Translations under genes and position numbers: made by a program | In this document: in pieces, positions 1 through 9,227 of the stretch | Numbering within the stretch: the first letter of the stretch is position 1 | Layout of the letters: each line of letters starts with the position of its first letter | Notes under the pieces: model-generated | What the model saw: the letters and a program-made list of their open reading frames with translations, nothing else | Databases searched by the model: none | What the model was told of the DNA's origin: nothing | Origin: Hydrococcus rivularis NIES-593 | GTDB taxonomy: Bacteria > Cyanobacteriota > Cyanobacteriia > Cyanobacteriales > Microcystaceae | DNA length: 64,000 nucleotides | Assembly: GCF_001904635.1 (NCBI RefSeq) | Contig: NZ_MRCB01000001.1 | Location: forward strand, 124,001-188,000 | Direction: 5' to 3'

Positions 1-2
1 TT

Positions 3-554
3 GTTACAGCCGGAATGGCAGAAATTGCAGCAGGATCAATTGCAATGGGTTTAGGTGGATACCTTGCTGCTAAAACTGACTTTGAACACTATCTGACAGA
101 AAGAAAGCGGGAGTTACGCGAAATTAGAGAAACCCCAATACAGGAATCGGAGGAAGTTGCACAAGTTTTTCGTCGATATGGGTTAAATGATCAACTTATT
201 GCTCCCCTTGTCGCAGCCATTCGTGCTGAACCTACACAATGGACAGATTTTATGATGCGCTTCGAGTTGGGACTTGAACCACCCAATCCTATTCGTGCGC
301 GACAAAGTGCTTTTACCATAGCAGCTTCCTACATTGCTGGCGGATTAATACCGCTTTCACCCTACATATTCATCAGTGACCTGACAATAGCACTCAAAGT
401 ATCAACGATAACAACACTAGTTGCATTATTTGCTTTTGGTTATGTAAAAGGACACTTTACTGGAGTAAATTCATTGCATAGCGGACAGCAAACAGTTTTA
501 GTGGGAGGGCTAGCAGCAGCAGTTGCTTTTGGTATTGCTCGGATAATTGGATAG
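3..554 (+). CDS. VIT1/CCC1-family Fe/Mn transporter, 5'-truncated by window edge
   Basis: The frame is open from position 3, so the true start lies before the window; a Met at 15 is internal. The first visible residues (AGMAEIAAGSIAMGLGGYLA) match the VIT/CCC1 family segment after TM1, where an AxSMGxGxYLA motif precedes a cytoplasmic metal-binding helical domain (here about residues 25-100, rich in Glu). Three hydrophobic helices follow (IAASYIAGGLIPLSPYIF, a central one and a C-terminal one). Family members move Fe2+ or Mn2+ across membranes, which fits the metal genes further along. The substrate cannot be told from sequence. Confidence 0.8.
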   Translation, partial: VTAGMAEIAAGSIAMGLGGYLAAKTDFEHYLTERKRELREIRETPIQESEEVAQVFRRYGLNDQLIAPLVAAIRAEPTQWTDFMMRFELGLEPPNPIRARQSAFTIAASYIAGGLIPLSPYIFISDLTIALKVSTITTLVALFAFGYVKGHFTGVNSLHSGQQTVLVGGLAAAVAFGIARIIG

Positions 555-598
555 TATTGAATATACATCTATAAAGATAAGTTAGAAATAATATCTAG

Positions 599-1390
599 TT
601 AGATGAGGGGAGACTTGGCCTCACTTATCCGCCTGTTGAGTAATGTTAAGCTGGTGTAAGCAACAAGCATACTCAGCAACTCTAAATTAATAGATGCAAT
701 AAATGTAGCGCCTCTGAAACCGTTAAATATATCCCACAAAGCATGGAGTAAAACAGCTGTTAAAAAAGCTCCTAATACTTGCCAATTTAAGACCGCACGT
801 CCTGCTTTCTCTCGTTCTCTCCATAGTACAGCGCAGACCAGCCCAGTCCAAGCTGCGTGTCCAGCAGGAGATAACAGTCCGCGAGCAAATAAGACCCCAT
901 CAAGGACAAGTAGATTCCCCTGCGATCGCAAAAGTGTAACGAAGGCATAACCCATCGTTTCCAGTGCAGCAAAACCCATTGCAGAAGCAGTTCCTAAAAG
1001 TATTCCCGTTGCCTCAGAACGCAGGCGACCTTTAAGATAAAATCCTAAAGGGAAAATTAACTTAGCACTTTCCTCAATTAATCCCACGCCAAGCATTGGT
1101 AAAAACCCCAGTGTTTTTAGAACATTGTACTCAAGGGTTCCTGCTACAAGTGTTCCTACTGCTCCCCCCCAAAGAAAACAGATAGCCATTGCAGGAAAAG
1201 ACACTTCCCAATTTGGTAGAGTTTCGTAGAGGTAAGTTACAAAGGTAATAGGTATTAAAAAAGACCCAAGTAAAATGACGCTGGGGACAAAGTTGAGGTT
1301 GTTGGTTGCTATGAGCGTTTTTTCCATTGCGTATAGCAGAACAAGCCCGCCAATGAATATTTGAAACCACTTGCGTCTAATAAAACCCAT
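599..1390 (-). CDS. PrsW-family intramembrane protease
   Basis: A 263-residue polytopic membrane protein with the marks of PrsW/PF13367: an EExxK motif (LIEESAKLIFPLG), a following segment with Glu (FAALETMGYA) and two conserved His in helices (HAAWTG and HALWD). B. subtilis PrsW cleaves an anti-sigma factor within the membrane; cyanobacterial members are uncharacterised. No anti-sigma gene is visible beside it, although a group 2 sigma gene lies 2 kb away. It is convergent with the upstream transporter gene, and no Shine-Dalgarno is obvious before the ATG. Confidence 0.75.
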   Translation of the reverse strand: MGFIRRKWFQIFIGGLVLLYAMEKTLIATNNLNFVPSVILLGSFLIPITFVTYLYETLPNWEVSFPAMAICFLWGGAVGTLVAGTLEYNVLKTLGFLPMLGVGLIEESAKLIFPLGFYLKGRLRSEATGILLGTASAMGFAALETMGYAFVTLLRSQGNLLVLDGVLFARGLLSPAGHAAWTGLVCAVLWREREKAGRAVLNWQVLGAFLTAVLLHALWDIFNGFRGATFIASINLELLSMLVAYTSLTLLNRRISEAKSPLI

Positions 1391-1469
1391 ATTAAAACGA
1401 TCAATATTTTGACAACTTAACTAATTAAATCAGATATAGTGATAGATAAGTATATCAACATAATTTTAT

Positions 1470-2237
1470 TTACTTAATTACACTAGCAATCTCCGTATAA
1501 CCAAAGTAAAGTGCTAAGACAATTAAAAAAGTGCTGTACAAGCGACTCAACATCAGACCTGGCAAATGGAGGGCAAGTTTACTTCCCAAATAGGTAGATG
1601 GAAAAACTCCCACGGCTAGCCAACCAGTCAACTCCCAGTCAATATGTCCCAAGAAAGCATGAATTATTGTTGAAGGGATTGCCATGAGTGTAACGGTTGC
1701 GAGGGAGGTTGCTAAGGCTGCTCGTAACCCCAACCCAATACCCAATTGATAAAGAGGGACTAACAAAAGTCCGCCACCATTGGCAAGCAAGCCATTGATT
1801 AATCCCAACAAAGGCGACCAATAGGGAATGATTGCCTCATGCAGTTGTACTTTCGTTTCAGGTAAGCTGCGATTTCGGAGTCCACTTAAACCGTAAACTC
1901 CTACGGACAGGATAAACCCTGCCGTTAAAAGCATCAGGATTGTCCCTGGAAGAAATTCAGTAATCCAGGCTCCGAGTAAGACACCAGGGAAGCCCCAAAG
2001 ACTAGTTAATAAGGCAATACGCCAGTAAATGAGGTGTTCCTTTCGATAGGCGATCGCGCCTCCGATTCCACTCGGTAATGTAAGTGGAAGCGGACTAGCC
2101 AGAGCAATTAAAGGTGGTAGTCCTAACAGCCGTAGAATGGGCGTACCAATTGAACTCCCGCCTAAACCAAACAGCCCAGAACAGAAACCCATGCCGACTC
2201 CAACCAATATTTCTAAAAACCAAGGTAAGGAAGTCAT
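1470..2237 (-). CDS. TSUP (TauE/SafE) family membrane permease
   Basis: 255 residues, about eight hydrophobic helices in two homologous halves. The N-terminal half carries the glycine-rich TSUP signature (GFCSGLFGLGGSSIGTPIL) and the C-terminal half a second copy (LLGLINGLLANGGGLLLVPL). TSUP proteins export sulfite or sulfonates, or take up organic anions; no substrate can be assigned. It runs in the same direction as the PrsW-like gene 79 bp downstream, so the two may be cotranscribed. Two further TSUP genes lie at 4,407 and 4,906. Confidence 0.8.
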   Translation of the reverse strand: MTSLPWFLEILVGVGMGFCSGLFGLGGSSIGTPILRLLGLPPLIALASPLPLTLPSGIGGAIAYRKEHLIYWRIALLTSLWGFPGVLLGAWITEFLPGTILMLLTAGFILSVGVYGLSGLRNRSLPETKVQLHEAIIPYWSPLLGLINGLLANGGGLLLVPLYQLGIGLGLRAALATSLATVTLMAIPSTIIHAFLGHIDWELTGWLAVGVFPSTYLGSKLALHLPGLMLSRLYSTFLIVLALYFGYTEIASVIK

Positions 2238-2629
2238 GTTAAATAGAACCTGATATTTTTCATAAAGACTGAGTATGCTTACTGAATGCGTGATTGTAGT
2301 TATTTAATTTCGATAGACATCACTTTTTCAACTCTTTGACAAGAGCCTGTAACATTAAGCTCTTAACTTAAAAAATATCAGTTTTAGCTGAATTAAGCAT
2401 ATCTGCTCACCACCAGAGAAATCTTTCCGAGTTCTTAACTTTTACCCCTTAATGTGAAATTGCAAAACGAGATTACAGGAATTAAAAGCTATGAATACTT
2501 TAGACTGCAATTCTTAAAATTTTACTCCCAAAGACTTAATTGATGGCTAAAGCTAACACCAACATATTTGCTCACTAATAACTTTTAGGGTTTATCTCTG
2601 TCTAATACTTGTTATTTATTGTCAGCATT
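2238..2629. other. 392-bp divergent intergenic region
   Basis: AT-rich spacer between the minus-strand TSUP gene and plus-strand lepB. It must hold both promoters, but I see no convincing operator, hairpin or small gene. Confidence 0.5.
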
Positions 2630-3190
2630 ATGTCTAGTATTCGTCAACAACAATCACATCCGTCAAAGAATGAAAATATTTTATTTGAAACAATTAAAAC
2701 AATTGGTTTAAGCTTGTTTCTTGCTTTTGGTGTTCGCACCTTTGTTGCTGAAGCCCGTTATATACCCTCTGGGTCAATGGAACCAACGCTCCAGATTAAT
2801 GACCGCTTAATTATTGATAAAGTTAGCTATGACTTTATCTCACCTCAACGAGGTGATATTGTTGTTTTTAATCCGACCAAAACACTGCTTTCTGAAAACT
2901 ATCACGAAGCTTTCATTAAACGTGTAATTGGCTTACCAGAAGAAAAAGTTGAAGTTAATAATAGACTAGTTTATATTAATGGTTCGCCTTTAAAAGAGAA
3001 TTATCTTGAAGCTAAACCAGACTATCAATGGGGGCCTGTAATTGTACCAAATAATTCTTATCTAGTTCTTGGAGACAATCGCAATAACAGTTATGACAGT
3101 CACTATTGGGGTTTTGTTCCCCGCAATAAAATCATAGGTCGAGCCATTGTTCGCTTTTATCCCTTCAACCGAATTGGATTTGTCAATTAA
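2630..3190 (+). CDS. lepB: signal peptidase I
   Basis: 186 residues from the ATG at 2630; an in-frame TTG at 2609 would add seven residues but has no support. Type I signal peptidases remove signal peptides from exported proteins at the cytoplasmic membrane. One N-terminal membrane anchor (about 20-40) is followed by the catalytic Ser in PSGSMEPT (Ser49), the general base Lys in FIKRVIGLP (Lys97) and the box [17 protein letters not shown]. The length is normal for cyanobacterial LepB. This copy sits in accessory DNA beside a sigma gene, so it is probably additional to a housekeeping copy and could serve the many exported proteins of the metal block. Confidence 0.93.
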   Translation: MSSIRQQQSHPSKNENILFETIKTIGLSLFLAFGVRTFVAEARYIPSGSMEPTLQINDRLIIDKVSYDFISPQRGDIVVFNPTKTLLSENYHEAFIKRVIGLPEEKVEVNNRLVYINGSPLKENYLEAKPDYQWGPVIVPNNSYLVLGDNRNNSYDSHYWGFVPRNKIIGRAIVRFYPFNRIGFVN

Positions 3191-3312
3191 ACTGTTTATT
3201 GAATAAAATTCATTATTTCATTCTAATTTCATTTCTTGATGCCATACTAACTACACAGAGTCACAAATCATTTACTCCAAGTCAATCAGTATTTACGAAG
3301 GTTCAAAAAACT

Positions 3313-4311
3313 ATGAAAAATATATCTCATCCATCTATAGAAGTAAGTGATAAAAATGAAAAATCCTTATCCAATGCTGATATTGTGCGTACCTATCTGC
3401 ACGAAATCGGACGTATTCCTTTGTTAACTCATGAACAAGAAATTGATTTGGGTAAGCAAGTTCAACAAATGATGAACTTACTCGTCGCCAAAGAAAAATT
3501 AGCTATTCAATTAAAGCGTCAACCTACACAAAAAGAATGGGCTGAAAATATAAATATCAGTGAAGCATTACTAGTGCAACAACTACACCAGGGACATCAA
3601 GCCAAGCAAAAAATGATTAGGGCTAATCTACGACTTGTAGTGTCTATTGCTAAGAAATATCAAAGACGTAATCTAGAATTTCTCGACTTAATTCAGGAAG
3701 GAAGTTTAGGTTTAGAGCGAGGAGTTGAAAAATTTGACCCTAGCAAAGGGTATAAGTTTTCAACTTATGCTTATTGGTGGGTTCGTCAAGCAATTACACG
3801 AGCTATCGCTCAACAAGGACGCGCCATACGTTTACCTATTCATATTACAGAAAAACTGAATAAAATCAAACGAACCCAACGAGAACTAGCTCAAAAATTA
3901 GGTCGTACTCCTACAGCAGTTGATATTGCTGAAGAACTATCTTTAGACCCCAAACAAGTTCGAGAATATTTACTCATAGCACGTCAACCTGTCTCTCTGG
4001 AATTACGAGTTGGCGCAGAAAGAGAGACGGAATTACAAGATATGTTGGAAGATGAAGGAGTTTCTCCTGAATTTTACACCGATCAAAAGTTTCTACAACA
4101 AAATATTCAAAATTTATTGTCAAAACTAACTCCCCAGCAACGGGAAATATTAACTTTACGTTTCGGTTTAGTAGATGGAAATGAACTGTCCTTAGCGGAA
4201 ATTGGTCAACGCATGGGTGTTAGTCGAGAACGAGTAAGACAGGTAGAGCTACAAGCTTTGAGTACCCTACGCAGGTATAAAGAACAAGTGCGTAGTTATC
4301 TGGCTAGTTGA
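3313..4311 (+). CDS. RNA polymerase group 2 sigma factor (SigB-like)
   Basis: 332 residues from the ATG at 3313. An upstream in-frame TTG (3199) would add 38 unconserved residues and is rejected, because the paralogue at 22,312 is also 332 residues. Region 1.2 is [16 protein letters not shown]; regions 2.1-2.4 include [34 protein letters not shown] and [14 protein letters not shown]; region 4.2 is [21 protein letters not shown]. Region 1.1 is missing, as expected for group 2 (nonessential, stress-responsive) sigma factors. lepB lies 122 bp upstream in the same direction. Confidence 0.92.
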   Translation: MKNISHPSIEVSDKNEKSLSNADIVRTYLHEIGRIPLLTHEQEIDLGKQVQQMMNLLVAKEKLAIQLKRQPTQKEWAENINISEALLVQQLHQGHQAKQKMIRANLRLVVSIAKKYQRRNLEFLDLIQEGSLGLERGVEKFDPSKGYKFSTYAYWWVRQAITRAIAQQGRAIRLPIHITEKLNKIKRTQRELAQKLGRTPTAVDIAEELSLDPKQVREYLLIARQPVSLELRVGAERETELQDMLEDEGVSPEFYTDQKFLQQNIQNLLSKLTPQQREILTLRFGLVDGNELSLAEIGQRMGVSRERVRQVELQALSTLRRYKEQVRSYLAS

Positions 4312-4406
4312 TGCTGAGAGCATAATACGAATAGCAACATCAATTTCAGCTAACAAAAAATTCTGTGATACTAGCAAAAGTACATTAATTAGGAATAAGT
4401 TTAATC

Positions 4407-4784
4407 ATGACTAATATTTGGCTTTGCATAATTTTGGGATTGGTAGCAGGAATTGTTAGTGGCATGACAGGCATTGGTGGTGGAATAATTATCTTACCTG
4501 CTTTGATTTTTTTCTTAGGATTCTCTCAGCACCAAGCACAAGGAACAACATTGGCTTTGTTAGTTCCACCAATAGATTTATTAGCAGCATGGACTTATTA
4601 CAAGCAAGGATATGTAGATATAAAAGTAGCTGCACTTCTCTGTCTAGGATTTATTTTAGGTGGGTGGTTCGGTGCCAAAATAGGAACGATTTTACCGAGT
4701 GGGGTTTTAACTAAAATATTCGCCTTGCTACTAATTATGAGTGCTGTTAGAGTTTTATTTGCAACCCCTAATGATTCCGTATAA
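4407..4784 (+). CDS. half-length TSUP permease
   Basis: 125 residues, about four hydrophobic helices, with the N-terminal TSUP signature (LVAGIVSGMTGIGGGIIILP) and a typical end to one repeat. Normal TSUP proteins have two such halves (about 250 residues). The next gene is a complete TSUP starting 121 bp later, so this is either a half-size subunit that pairs with itself or the neighbour, or the surviving half of a broken gene. No second half follows in any frame. The start is an ATG after a weak purine run (TTAGGAATAAG). Confidence 0.7.
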   Translation: MTNIWLCIILGLVAGIVSGMTGIGGGIIILPALIFFLGFSQHQAQGTTLALLVPPIDLLAAWTYYKQGYVDIKVAALLCLGFILGGWFGAKIGTILPSGVLTKIFALLLIMSAVRVLFATPNDSV

Positions 4785-4868
4785 TTAATTATTTCTTAAC
4801 TTGTTTATCATATAATGCAGGCGTTGCTATTGAGTTTTTCAATCAGCAACGTTTAATTTAGAAGCGAG

Positions 4869-4904
4869 GGTGCGTTGGCGTGACGCGCCCACCGGAGGTG
4901 TTCG
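4869..4904. repeat. Nostoc-type dispersed GC-rich repeat, supplies an SD sequence
   Basis: A GC-rich stretch (GTGCGTTGGCGTGACGCGCC, then CACCGGAGGTGTTCGC) in AT-rich surroundings resembles the small dispersed repeats common in filamentous cyanobacteria. Its GGAGG (4894-4898) stands 7 nt before the TTG at 4906 and appears to be the ribosome binding site of the following gene. Confidence 0.55.
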
Positions 4905-4905
4905 C

Positions 4906-5742
4906 TTGAATGTTTTAGAATTTACCCTACTAGTCTGGATTAGTTCTGCTACGGCAGGCTTTTTGGGAGCGTTGACAGGCTTAGGTGGTGGAGTGGTGCT
5001 TGTTCCTCTGTTAACTTTGGTTTTTGGTGTTGACATTCGTTACGCAATCGGTGCTTCGCTAGTATCCGTAATTGCAACTTCTTCCGGCGCTGCTTCTGCT
5101 TACGTCAAAGAAGGCTATACTAATTTACGCTTGGGAATGTTCTTGGAAGTAGCAACGACATTTGGAGCGATCGCAGGTGCAACCCTAGCCGCTTTTGTTT
5201 CTACTAGAATACTCGCTGTGGTGTTTGGATGTGTTTTACTTTACAGCGCCCATCTCTCGCGTCAATCCCGTCCTGAACACTCAGCTGATACTCCACCTGA
5301 TCGTTTAGCAACTCGTTTAAAGCTAAATAGCACTTACCCAACACAGTCAGGTGAACAATCTTACAATGTCTATGCTGTTCCCGTAGGATTTAGTCTGATG
5401 TTTGTCGCCGGAGTGCTTTCCGGGTTACTTGGTATTGGTTCTGGCGCACTCAAGGTACTAGCAATGGATCAATTCATGCGGATTCCATTTAAAGTTTCTA
5501 CTACTACCAGTAATTTTATGATTGGGGTGACAGCAGCAGCTAGCGCGGGTGTGTACCTAAAACGAGGTTACATTGATCCTGGACTAGCAATGCCTGTCAT
5601 GTTAGGAGTACTTTTAGGCGCATTGTTGGGAGCTAGGGTATTGGTAAAAGCAAGAGTAGGCGTTTTAAGAAATATTTTTAGTTTAGTCATTGTGCTATTG
5701 GCAATTCAAATGATTTATAACGGCTTTACTGGGAGAATTTAA
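4906..5742 (+). CDS. TSUP (TauE/SafE) family permease, full length
   Basis: 278 residues from a TTG start at 4906, chosen because GGAGG precedes it by 7 nt. A GTG at 4870 would translate the GC-rich repeat and is less likely. Both TSUP halves are present, with glycine-rich signatures (GALTGLGGGVVLVPLL; VAGVLSGLLGIGSGALKVLA) and a hydrophilic loop of about 40 residues between them. The stop is immediately followed by a DUF1634 gene, a common pairing for this TSUP subgroup. The transported anion is unknown. Confidence 0.85.
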   Translation: MNVLEFTLLVWISSATAGFLGALTGLGGGVVLVPLLTLVFGVDIRYAIGASLVSVIATSSGAASAYVKEGYTNLRLGMFLEVATTFGAIAGATLAAFVSTRILAVVFGCVLLYSAHLSRQSRPEHSADTPPDRLATRLKLNSTYPTQSGEQSYNVYAVPVGFSLMFVAGVLSGLLGIGSGALKVLAMDQFMRIPFKVSTTTSNFMIGVTAAASAGVYLKRGYIDPGLAMPVMLGVLLGALLGARVLVKARVGVLRNIFSLVIVLLAIQMIYNGFTGRI

Positions 5743-5743
5743 A

Positions 5744-6127
5744 ATGTCCCAAAATCGACGCAACTTGAGTGAAAGACAAGTCGAACTTTTGGTTGGAAAT
5801 TTGTTAAGATATGGCGTACTTTTAGCTTCATCTGTAGTCTTGTTTGGCGGAGTTTTATACCTAATTTATCACGGCAAAGAAACTCCTAATTATCAAATCT
5901 TTCGCGGTGAACCTCCAGCTTTTCGCTCTCCTGAAGGAGTCGCAACCTCAGCATTATCAGGTCGCCGTCGTGGCATCATTCAACTTGGATTGTTGTTATT
6001 AATTGCTACTCCTGTTGCTAGAGTTGCTTTTTCTCTGTTAGCTTTTATACGTCAGCGAGATATCACCTATATTATTTTGACTTTGATTGTTTTGACTGGG
6101 CTGATTATTAGTTTTATAGGTGGTTAA
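5744..6127 (+). CDS. DUF1634 membrane protein, TSUP partner
   Basis: 127 residues with three hydrophobic segments (about 18-40, 75-95, 105-125). The segment order and the LLRYGVLLASSVVLFGGVLY start match DUF1634 (PF07843). It starts one base after the stop of the TSUP gene, so the two are almost certainly cotranscribed and perhaps translationally coupled. DUF1634 proteins are usually found next to TSUP genes and may be accessory subunits; the biochemical role is unknown. Confidence 0.8.
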   Translation: MSQNRRNLSERQVELLVGNLLRYGVLLASSVVLFGGVLYLIYHGKETPNYQIFRGEPPAFRSPEGVATSALSGRRRGIIQLGLLLLIATPVARVAFSLLAFIRQRDITYIILTLIVLTGLIISFIGG

Positions 6128-6216
6128 CAAATAATTATCTACTGTTTTGATTTTGAGCAATTATAGAGAAGTTTAATTTTAATATTATTTTGAGATAATA
6201 ACCAAGGAAATTATAG

Positions 6217-7134
6217 ATGAAGTTACGATGGTCAAATATTTTACTAGCAGGTATAGCTATAGTTGCTACCTTGTTGGCAACTGGCTATTGGTATGTATTC
6301 ATTGCTGGTGCGCCGCAACTCGACCCTCCGCAGGTAGAGAAAAATACAGGATTGTCATTTGAGCTAAAGACTTTCAACAGCAAAGCAATGGGAGAAGTGC
6401 GACAATATGGCTTAATTCTCCCTCCCGATTATGCCAAGAACCTAAAGAAGCGCTATCCAGTAATCTTCCTACTCCACGGGGGACATGGCGATGCTCGTGC
6501 TTATCAGGATAAAGCAGCCGTCACCTCCGTGCTACATGACCTTTACAAAAGTGACAAATTACCTTATTCAATAGTTATTACCCCAGATGGCAACGACAAG
6601 CGCGGTACAAGTCCGTTTTGGGATTCAGATTACTATGATGGCCCCAATGGTAAAGTTGGCACTTTGATTGGTTCAGAGTTAGTCAAAATTGTGAAATCTC
6701 GTTATCGGACGTTGAATGAACCGCAGTTTTGGGCAATGGGAGGACAGTCAAGCGGTGGTTGGGGAGCTTTTAATATTGGTTTACGCCACTTGAATAACTT
6801 TAATATTTTCTTTAGTTCTAGCGGCTACTTTACTGATATCAGTGGTACGGCAAATAGTCCCCAAGATTTTATTGAAAAAATACCAGTGGCAGAACGTAAA
6901 CGCATTAGAGCATATTTGGATGCTGGAGAGCAAGATAAAGAATTTCTTACCTCAACTCAGCAGTTTCATCAAACTCTAGATAAGTTAGGAATTGCAAACG
7001 AATTCCATGCTTTTCCTGGCGGTCATGGTATTTTTGGCGCAGATGTTGGCTGGAACTATTGGCACAAACATCTAGCAGACCAACTTACTTATGTGGGAAA
7101 GCAATTTCAGCAAGCCTCAGCGCAGAAGAATTAA
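6217..7134 (+). CDS. secreted/anchored alpha/beta-hydrolase of the esterase family (PF00756)
   Basis: 305 residues. An N-terminal hydrophobic segment (about 8-28) anchors or exports the protein. The fold landmarks are the oxyanion-hole strand VIFLLHGGHGDA, the nucleophile elbow in MGGQSSGGWGAF (GxSxG, central Ser), a candidate acid in YLDAGEQDKEF, and a C-terminal His in FPGGHGIFGADVGWNYW. This family includes esterase D, mycolyltransferases and enterochelin esterases; the substrate is not predictable. AAGGA precedes the ATG. It lies between the TSUP/DUF1634 pair and the K+ transporter gene, all in one direction. Confidence 0.8.
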   Translation: MKLRWSNILLAGIAIVATLLATGYWYVFIAGAPQLDPPQVEKNTGLSFELKTFNSKAMGEVRQYGLILPPDYAKNLKKRYPVIFLLHGGHGDARAYQDKAAVTSVLHDLYKSDKLPYSIVITPDGNDKRGTSPFWDSDYYDGPNGKVGTLIGSELVKIVKSRYRTLNEPQFWAMGGQSSGGWGAFNIGLRHLNNFNIFFSSSGYFTDISGTANSPQDFIEKIPVAERKRIRAYLDAGEQDKEFLTSTQQFHQTLDKLGIANEFHAFPGGHGIFGADVGWNYWHKHLADQLTYVGKQFQQASAQKN

Positions 7135-7182
7135 TCTGCTTTCTACGTTGGGGTTGTTCTACCGTTTTCAAAAGTTGTTTTT

Positions 7183-9018
7183 ATGTCTTTTTACTCTAAA
7201 ATTAAGCGTCAGCTGATTGGATCATCCCTACCAACTAGCTCTCATTCTACAGAAAGATTAAGCAATGCGGCTGCATTAGCAGTTCTCTCGTCTGATGCAC
7301 TTTCCTCTGTTGCCTATGCGACTGAGGAAATTTTAACCGTGCTAGTTTTGACAGGTAGTAGTACGTTAGGCTTATCTCTTCCTATTGCTCTAGCCATTAG
7401 TCTGCTGTTAGCGATCGTTACGCTTTCATATCGGCAAACGATTCGTGCCTATCCTACTGGTGGCGGAGCTTACACGGTAGCAAGTGAAAACTTGGGTCTT
7501 TTCCCTGGTTTAGTTGCTGCTGCCTCCTTACTAATAGATTATGTCCTGACGGTAACGGTAAGTGTTGCAGCTGGGATTGCTGCTCTCATCTCTGCTTTCC
7601 CTCTTTTGCAAGGCTTCACTGTTGAGCTTTGCGTGATTTCTATTTTTTTATTAATGTTAGCTAACTTACGAGGCTTGCGAGAATCTGGTAATTTATTTAT
7701 GGCTCCCACTTATGCTTTTATTATTTGCATATTTATCCTACTAATCTTAGGTATTTATCATCAATTTACAACATTAATTCCTCAAACTTATCCAGTAATT
7801 CCAGTAAAAGAACCTTTGAGTTTGTTTTTGATTTTACGAGCATTTGCAGCAGGCTGTACAGCAATGACAGGGGTAGAAGCTATCTCTAATGGAGTCATGG
7901 CTTTTAAACAACCAGAGTGGAAAAATGCTCGTATGACAATGTTATATATGAGCGTAATTTTAGGCACAATGTTTTTGGGTATTACTTACCTTGTTCACGT
8001 TTATCATGTTGTCCCAGAATCTAATCAAACTGTAGTTTCTTTGCTAGGTCGTCAAATCTTTGGTGGCGGAATACTATATTATTTTTTGCAGTTTACGACA
8101 TTATTAATCTTGCTACTAGCTGCAAATACCAGTTATGCGGATTTTCCCCGACTTGCCTCACTGTTAGCCAGAGATAGTTTTCTACCTCGGCAGTTGTTAC
8201 TGTTGGGCGATCGCCTGGTGTATTCTAACGGTATTATTTTACTGAGTGTTTTAGCTGCTATTCTCATCATTATTTTCCAAGGCGAAGTCAGCGCGATTAT
8301 TCCTCTGTATGCTGTTGGGGTGTTTACCTCTTTTACCCTCTCGCAAGCCGGAATGGTACGTCATTGGTTTAAGGAACAAACTTCAGGTTGGGGTACTAGT
8401 GCAATCATCAATGGTATGGGGGCGATCGCTACTTTTATTGTTTCTGTCGTAATTATTGTGACAAAATTCCAAGCAGGAGCTTGGGTTGTAGTTCTGGCTA
8501 TTCCCCTGGTTGTCAGTTTATTTCTCTTAATTCGCCGTCACTATCAATATGTAGCTAATCGTCTCAGTATTGAAGGAATTCAAATTAGAAATTATCCAAC
8601 CAGATTAAAAGCAGAAACTATTACCCATCCTGCTGTCATCCTTGTTGGGCAACTGCACAAAGGTACTGTAAAAGCTCTTGATTACGCCCGCAGCATGGCT
8701 GATGAAATTGTGGCAGTTCACGTTGATATTGGTTTTACAGATCGAGAACAACTTCAGCAGCAGTGGCAGCAGTTAGAGTCGGATATTCCTTTAGTAATTT
8801 TAGACTCTCCCTATCGCTCAATAGTCACTCCCCTGGCTGAATTCGTAAGTGAATATGAAACACAACACCCAAATGTATTTACTACCGTCGTCATACCCGT
8901 TTTTATTACGCGTCACTGGTGGGAAGATTTACTGCACAACCAAACATCTTTGTTTTTACGCAGAGCTTTACGCAATAAACACAGCAGCGTAGTTACAAGT
9001 GTTAGGTATTATTTGTAA
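7183..9018 (+). CDS. kimA: KimA-like potassium transporter (APC superfamily)
   Basis: 611 residues. The opening (LSSDALSSVAYATEEIL), the YPTGGGAYTVASENLG loop, the MTGVEAISNGVMAFKQPEW segment and the universal-stress-like cytoplasmic tail (from about 470; VILVGQLHKGTVKALDYARS) align throughout, as I remember the sequence, with B. subtilis KimA/YdaO (about 607 residues), a high-affinity K+/H+ symporter controlled by c-di-AMP. About twelve membrane helices precede the soluble domain. Its tail may therefore also be a nucleotide sensor. The alternative is a generic APC amino-acid permease, but the tail argues against it. It starts 48 bp after the esterase gene. Confidence 0.8.
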   Translation: MSFYSKIKRQLIGSSLPTSSHSTERLSNAAALAVLSSDALSSVAYATEEILTVLVLTGSSTLGLSLPIALAISLLLAIVTLSYRQTIRAYPTGGGAYTVASENLGLFPGLVAAASLLIDYVLTVTVSVAAGIAALISAFPLLQGFTVELCVISIFLLMLANLRGLRESGNLFMAPTYAFIICIFILLILGIYHQFTTLIPQTYPVIPVKEPLSLFLILRAFAAGCTAMTGVEAISNGVMAFKQPEWKNARMTMLYMSVILGTMFLGITYLVHVYHVVPESNQTVVSLLGRQIFGGGILYYFLQFTTLLILLLAANTSYADFPRLASLLARDSFLPRQLLLLGDRLVYSNGIILLSVLAAILIIIFQGEVSAIIPLYAVGVFTSFTLSQAGMVRHWFKEQTSGWGTSAIINGMGAIATFIVSVVIIVTKFQAGAWVVVLAIPLVVSLFLLIRRHYQYVANRLSIEGIQIRNYPTRLKAETITHPAVILVGQLHKGTVKALDYARSMADEIVAVHVDIGFTDREQLQQQWQQLESDIPLVILDSPYRSIVTPLAEFVSEYETQHPNVFTTVVIPVFITRHWWEDLLHNQTSLFLRRALRNKHSSVVTSVRYYL

Positions 9019-9227
9019 CAGATAGGAGAGGTTGAAAACAATCCGAAAATTATAATAATTAGTTTGACTTTATAATACGATTTCCATCAATTGCTACAAC
9101 ACCCTTCCTTCTCGTGGTAGATGAGTTAAGGACAGGATGCTTCTACTATAAATTATGTATTAAGTATGTATAAGCCAAAACAGAATAAGTTGTTAATGAC
9201 AGTAAATTACTGTTCTTGACTTTAAAG

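Noticed and set aside
3199-3312. 38-residue N-terminal extension of the first sigma factor from a TTG
   Set aside because: The paralogue at 22312 starts at the equivalent of 3313, and the extension is hydrophobic and not sigma-like.
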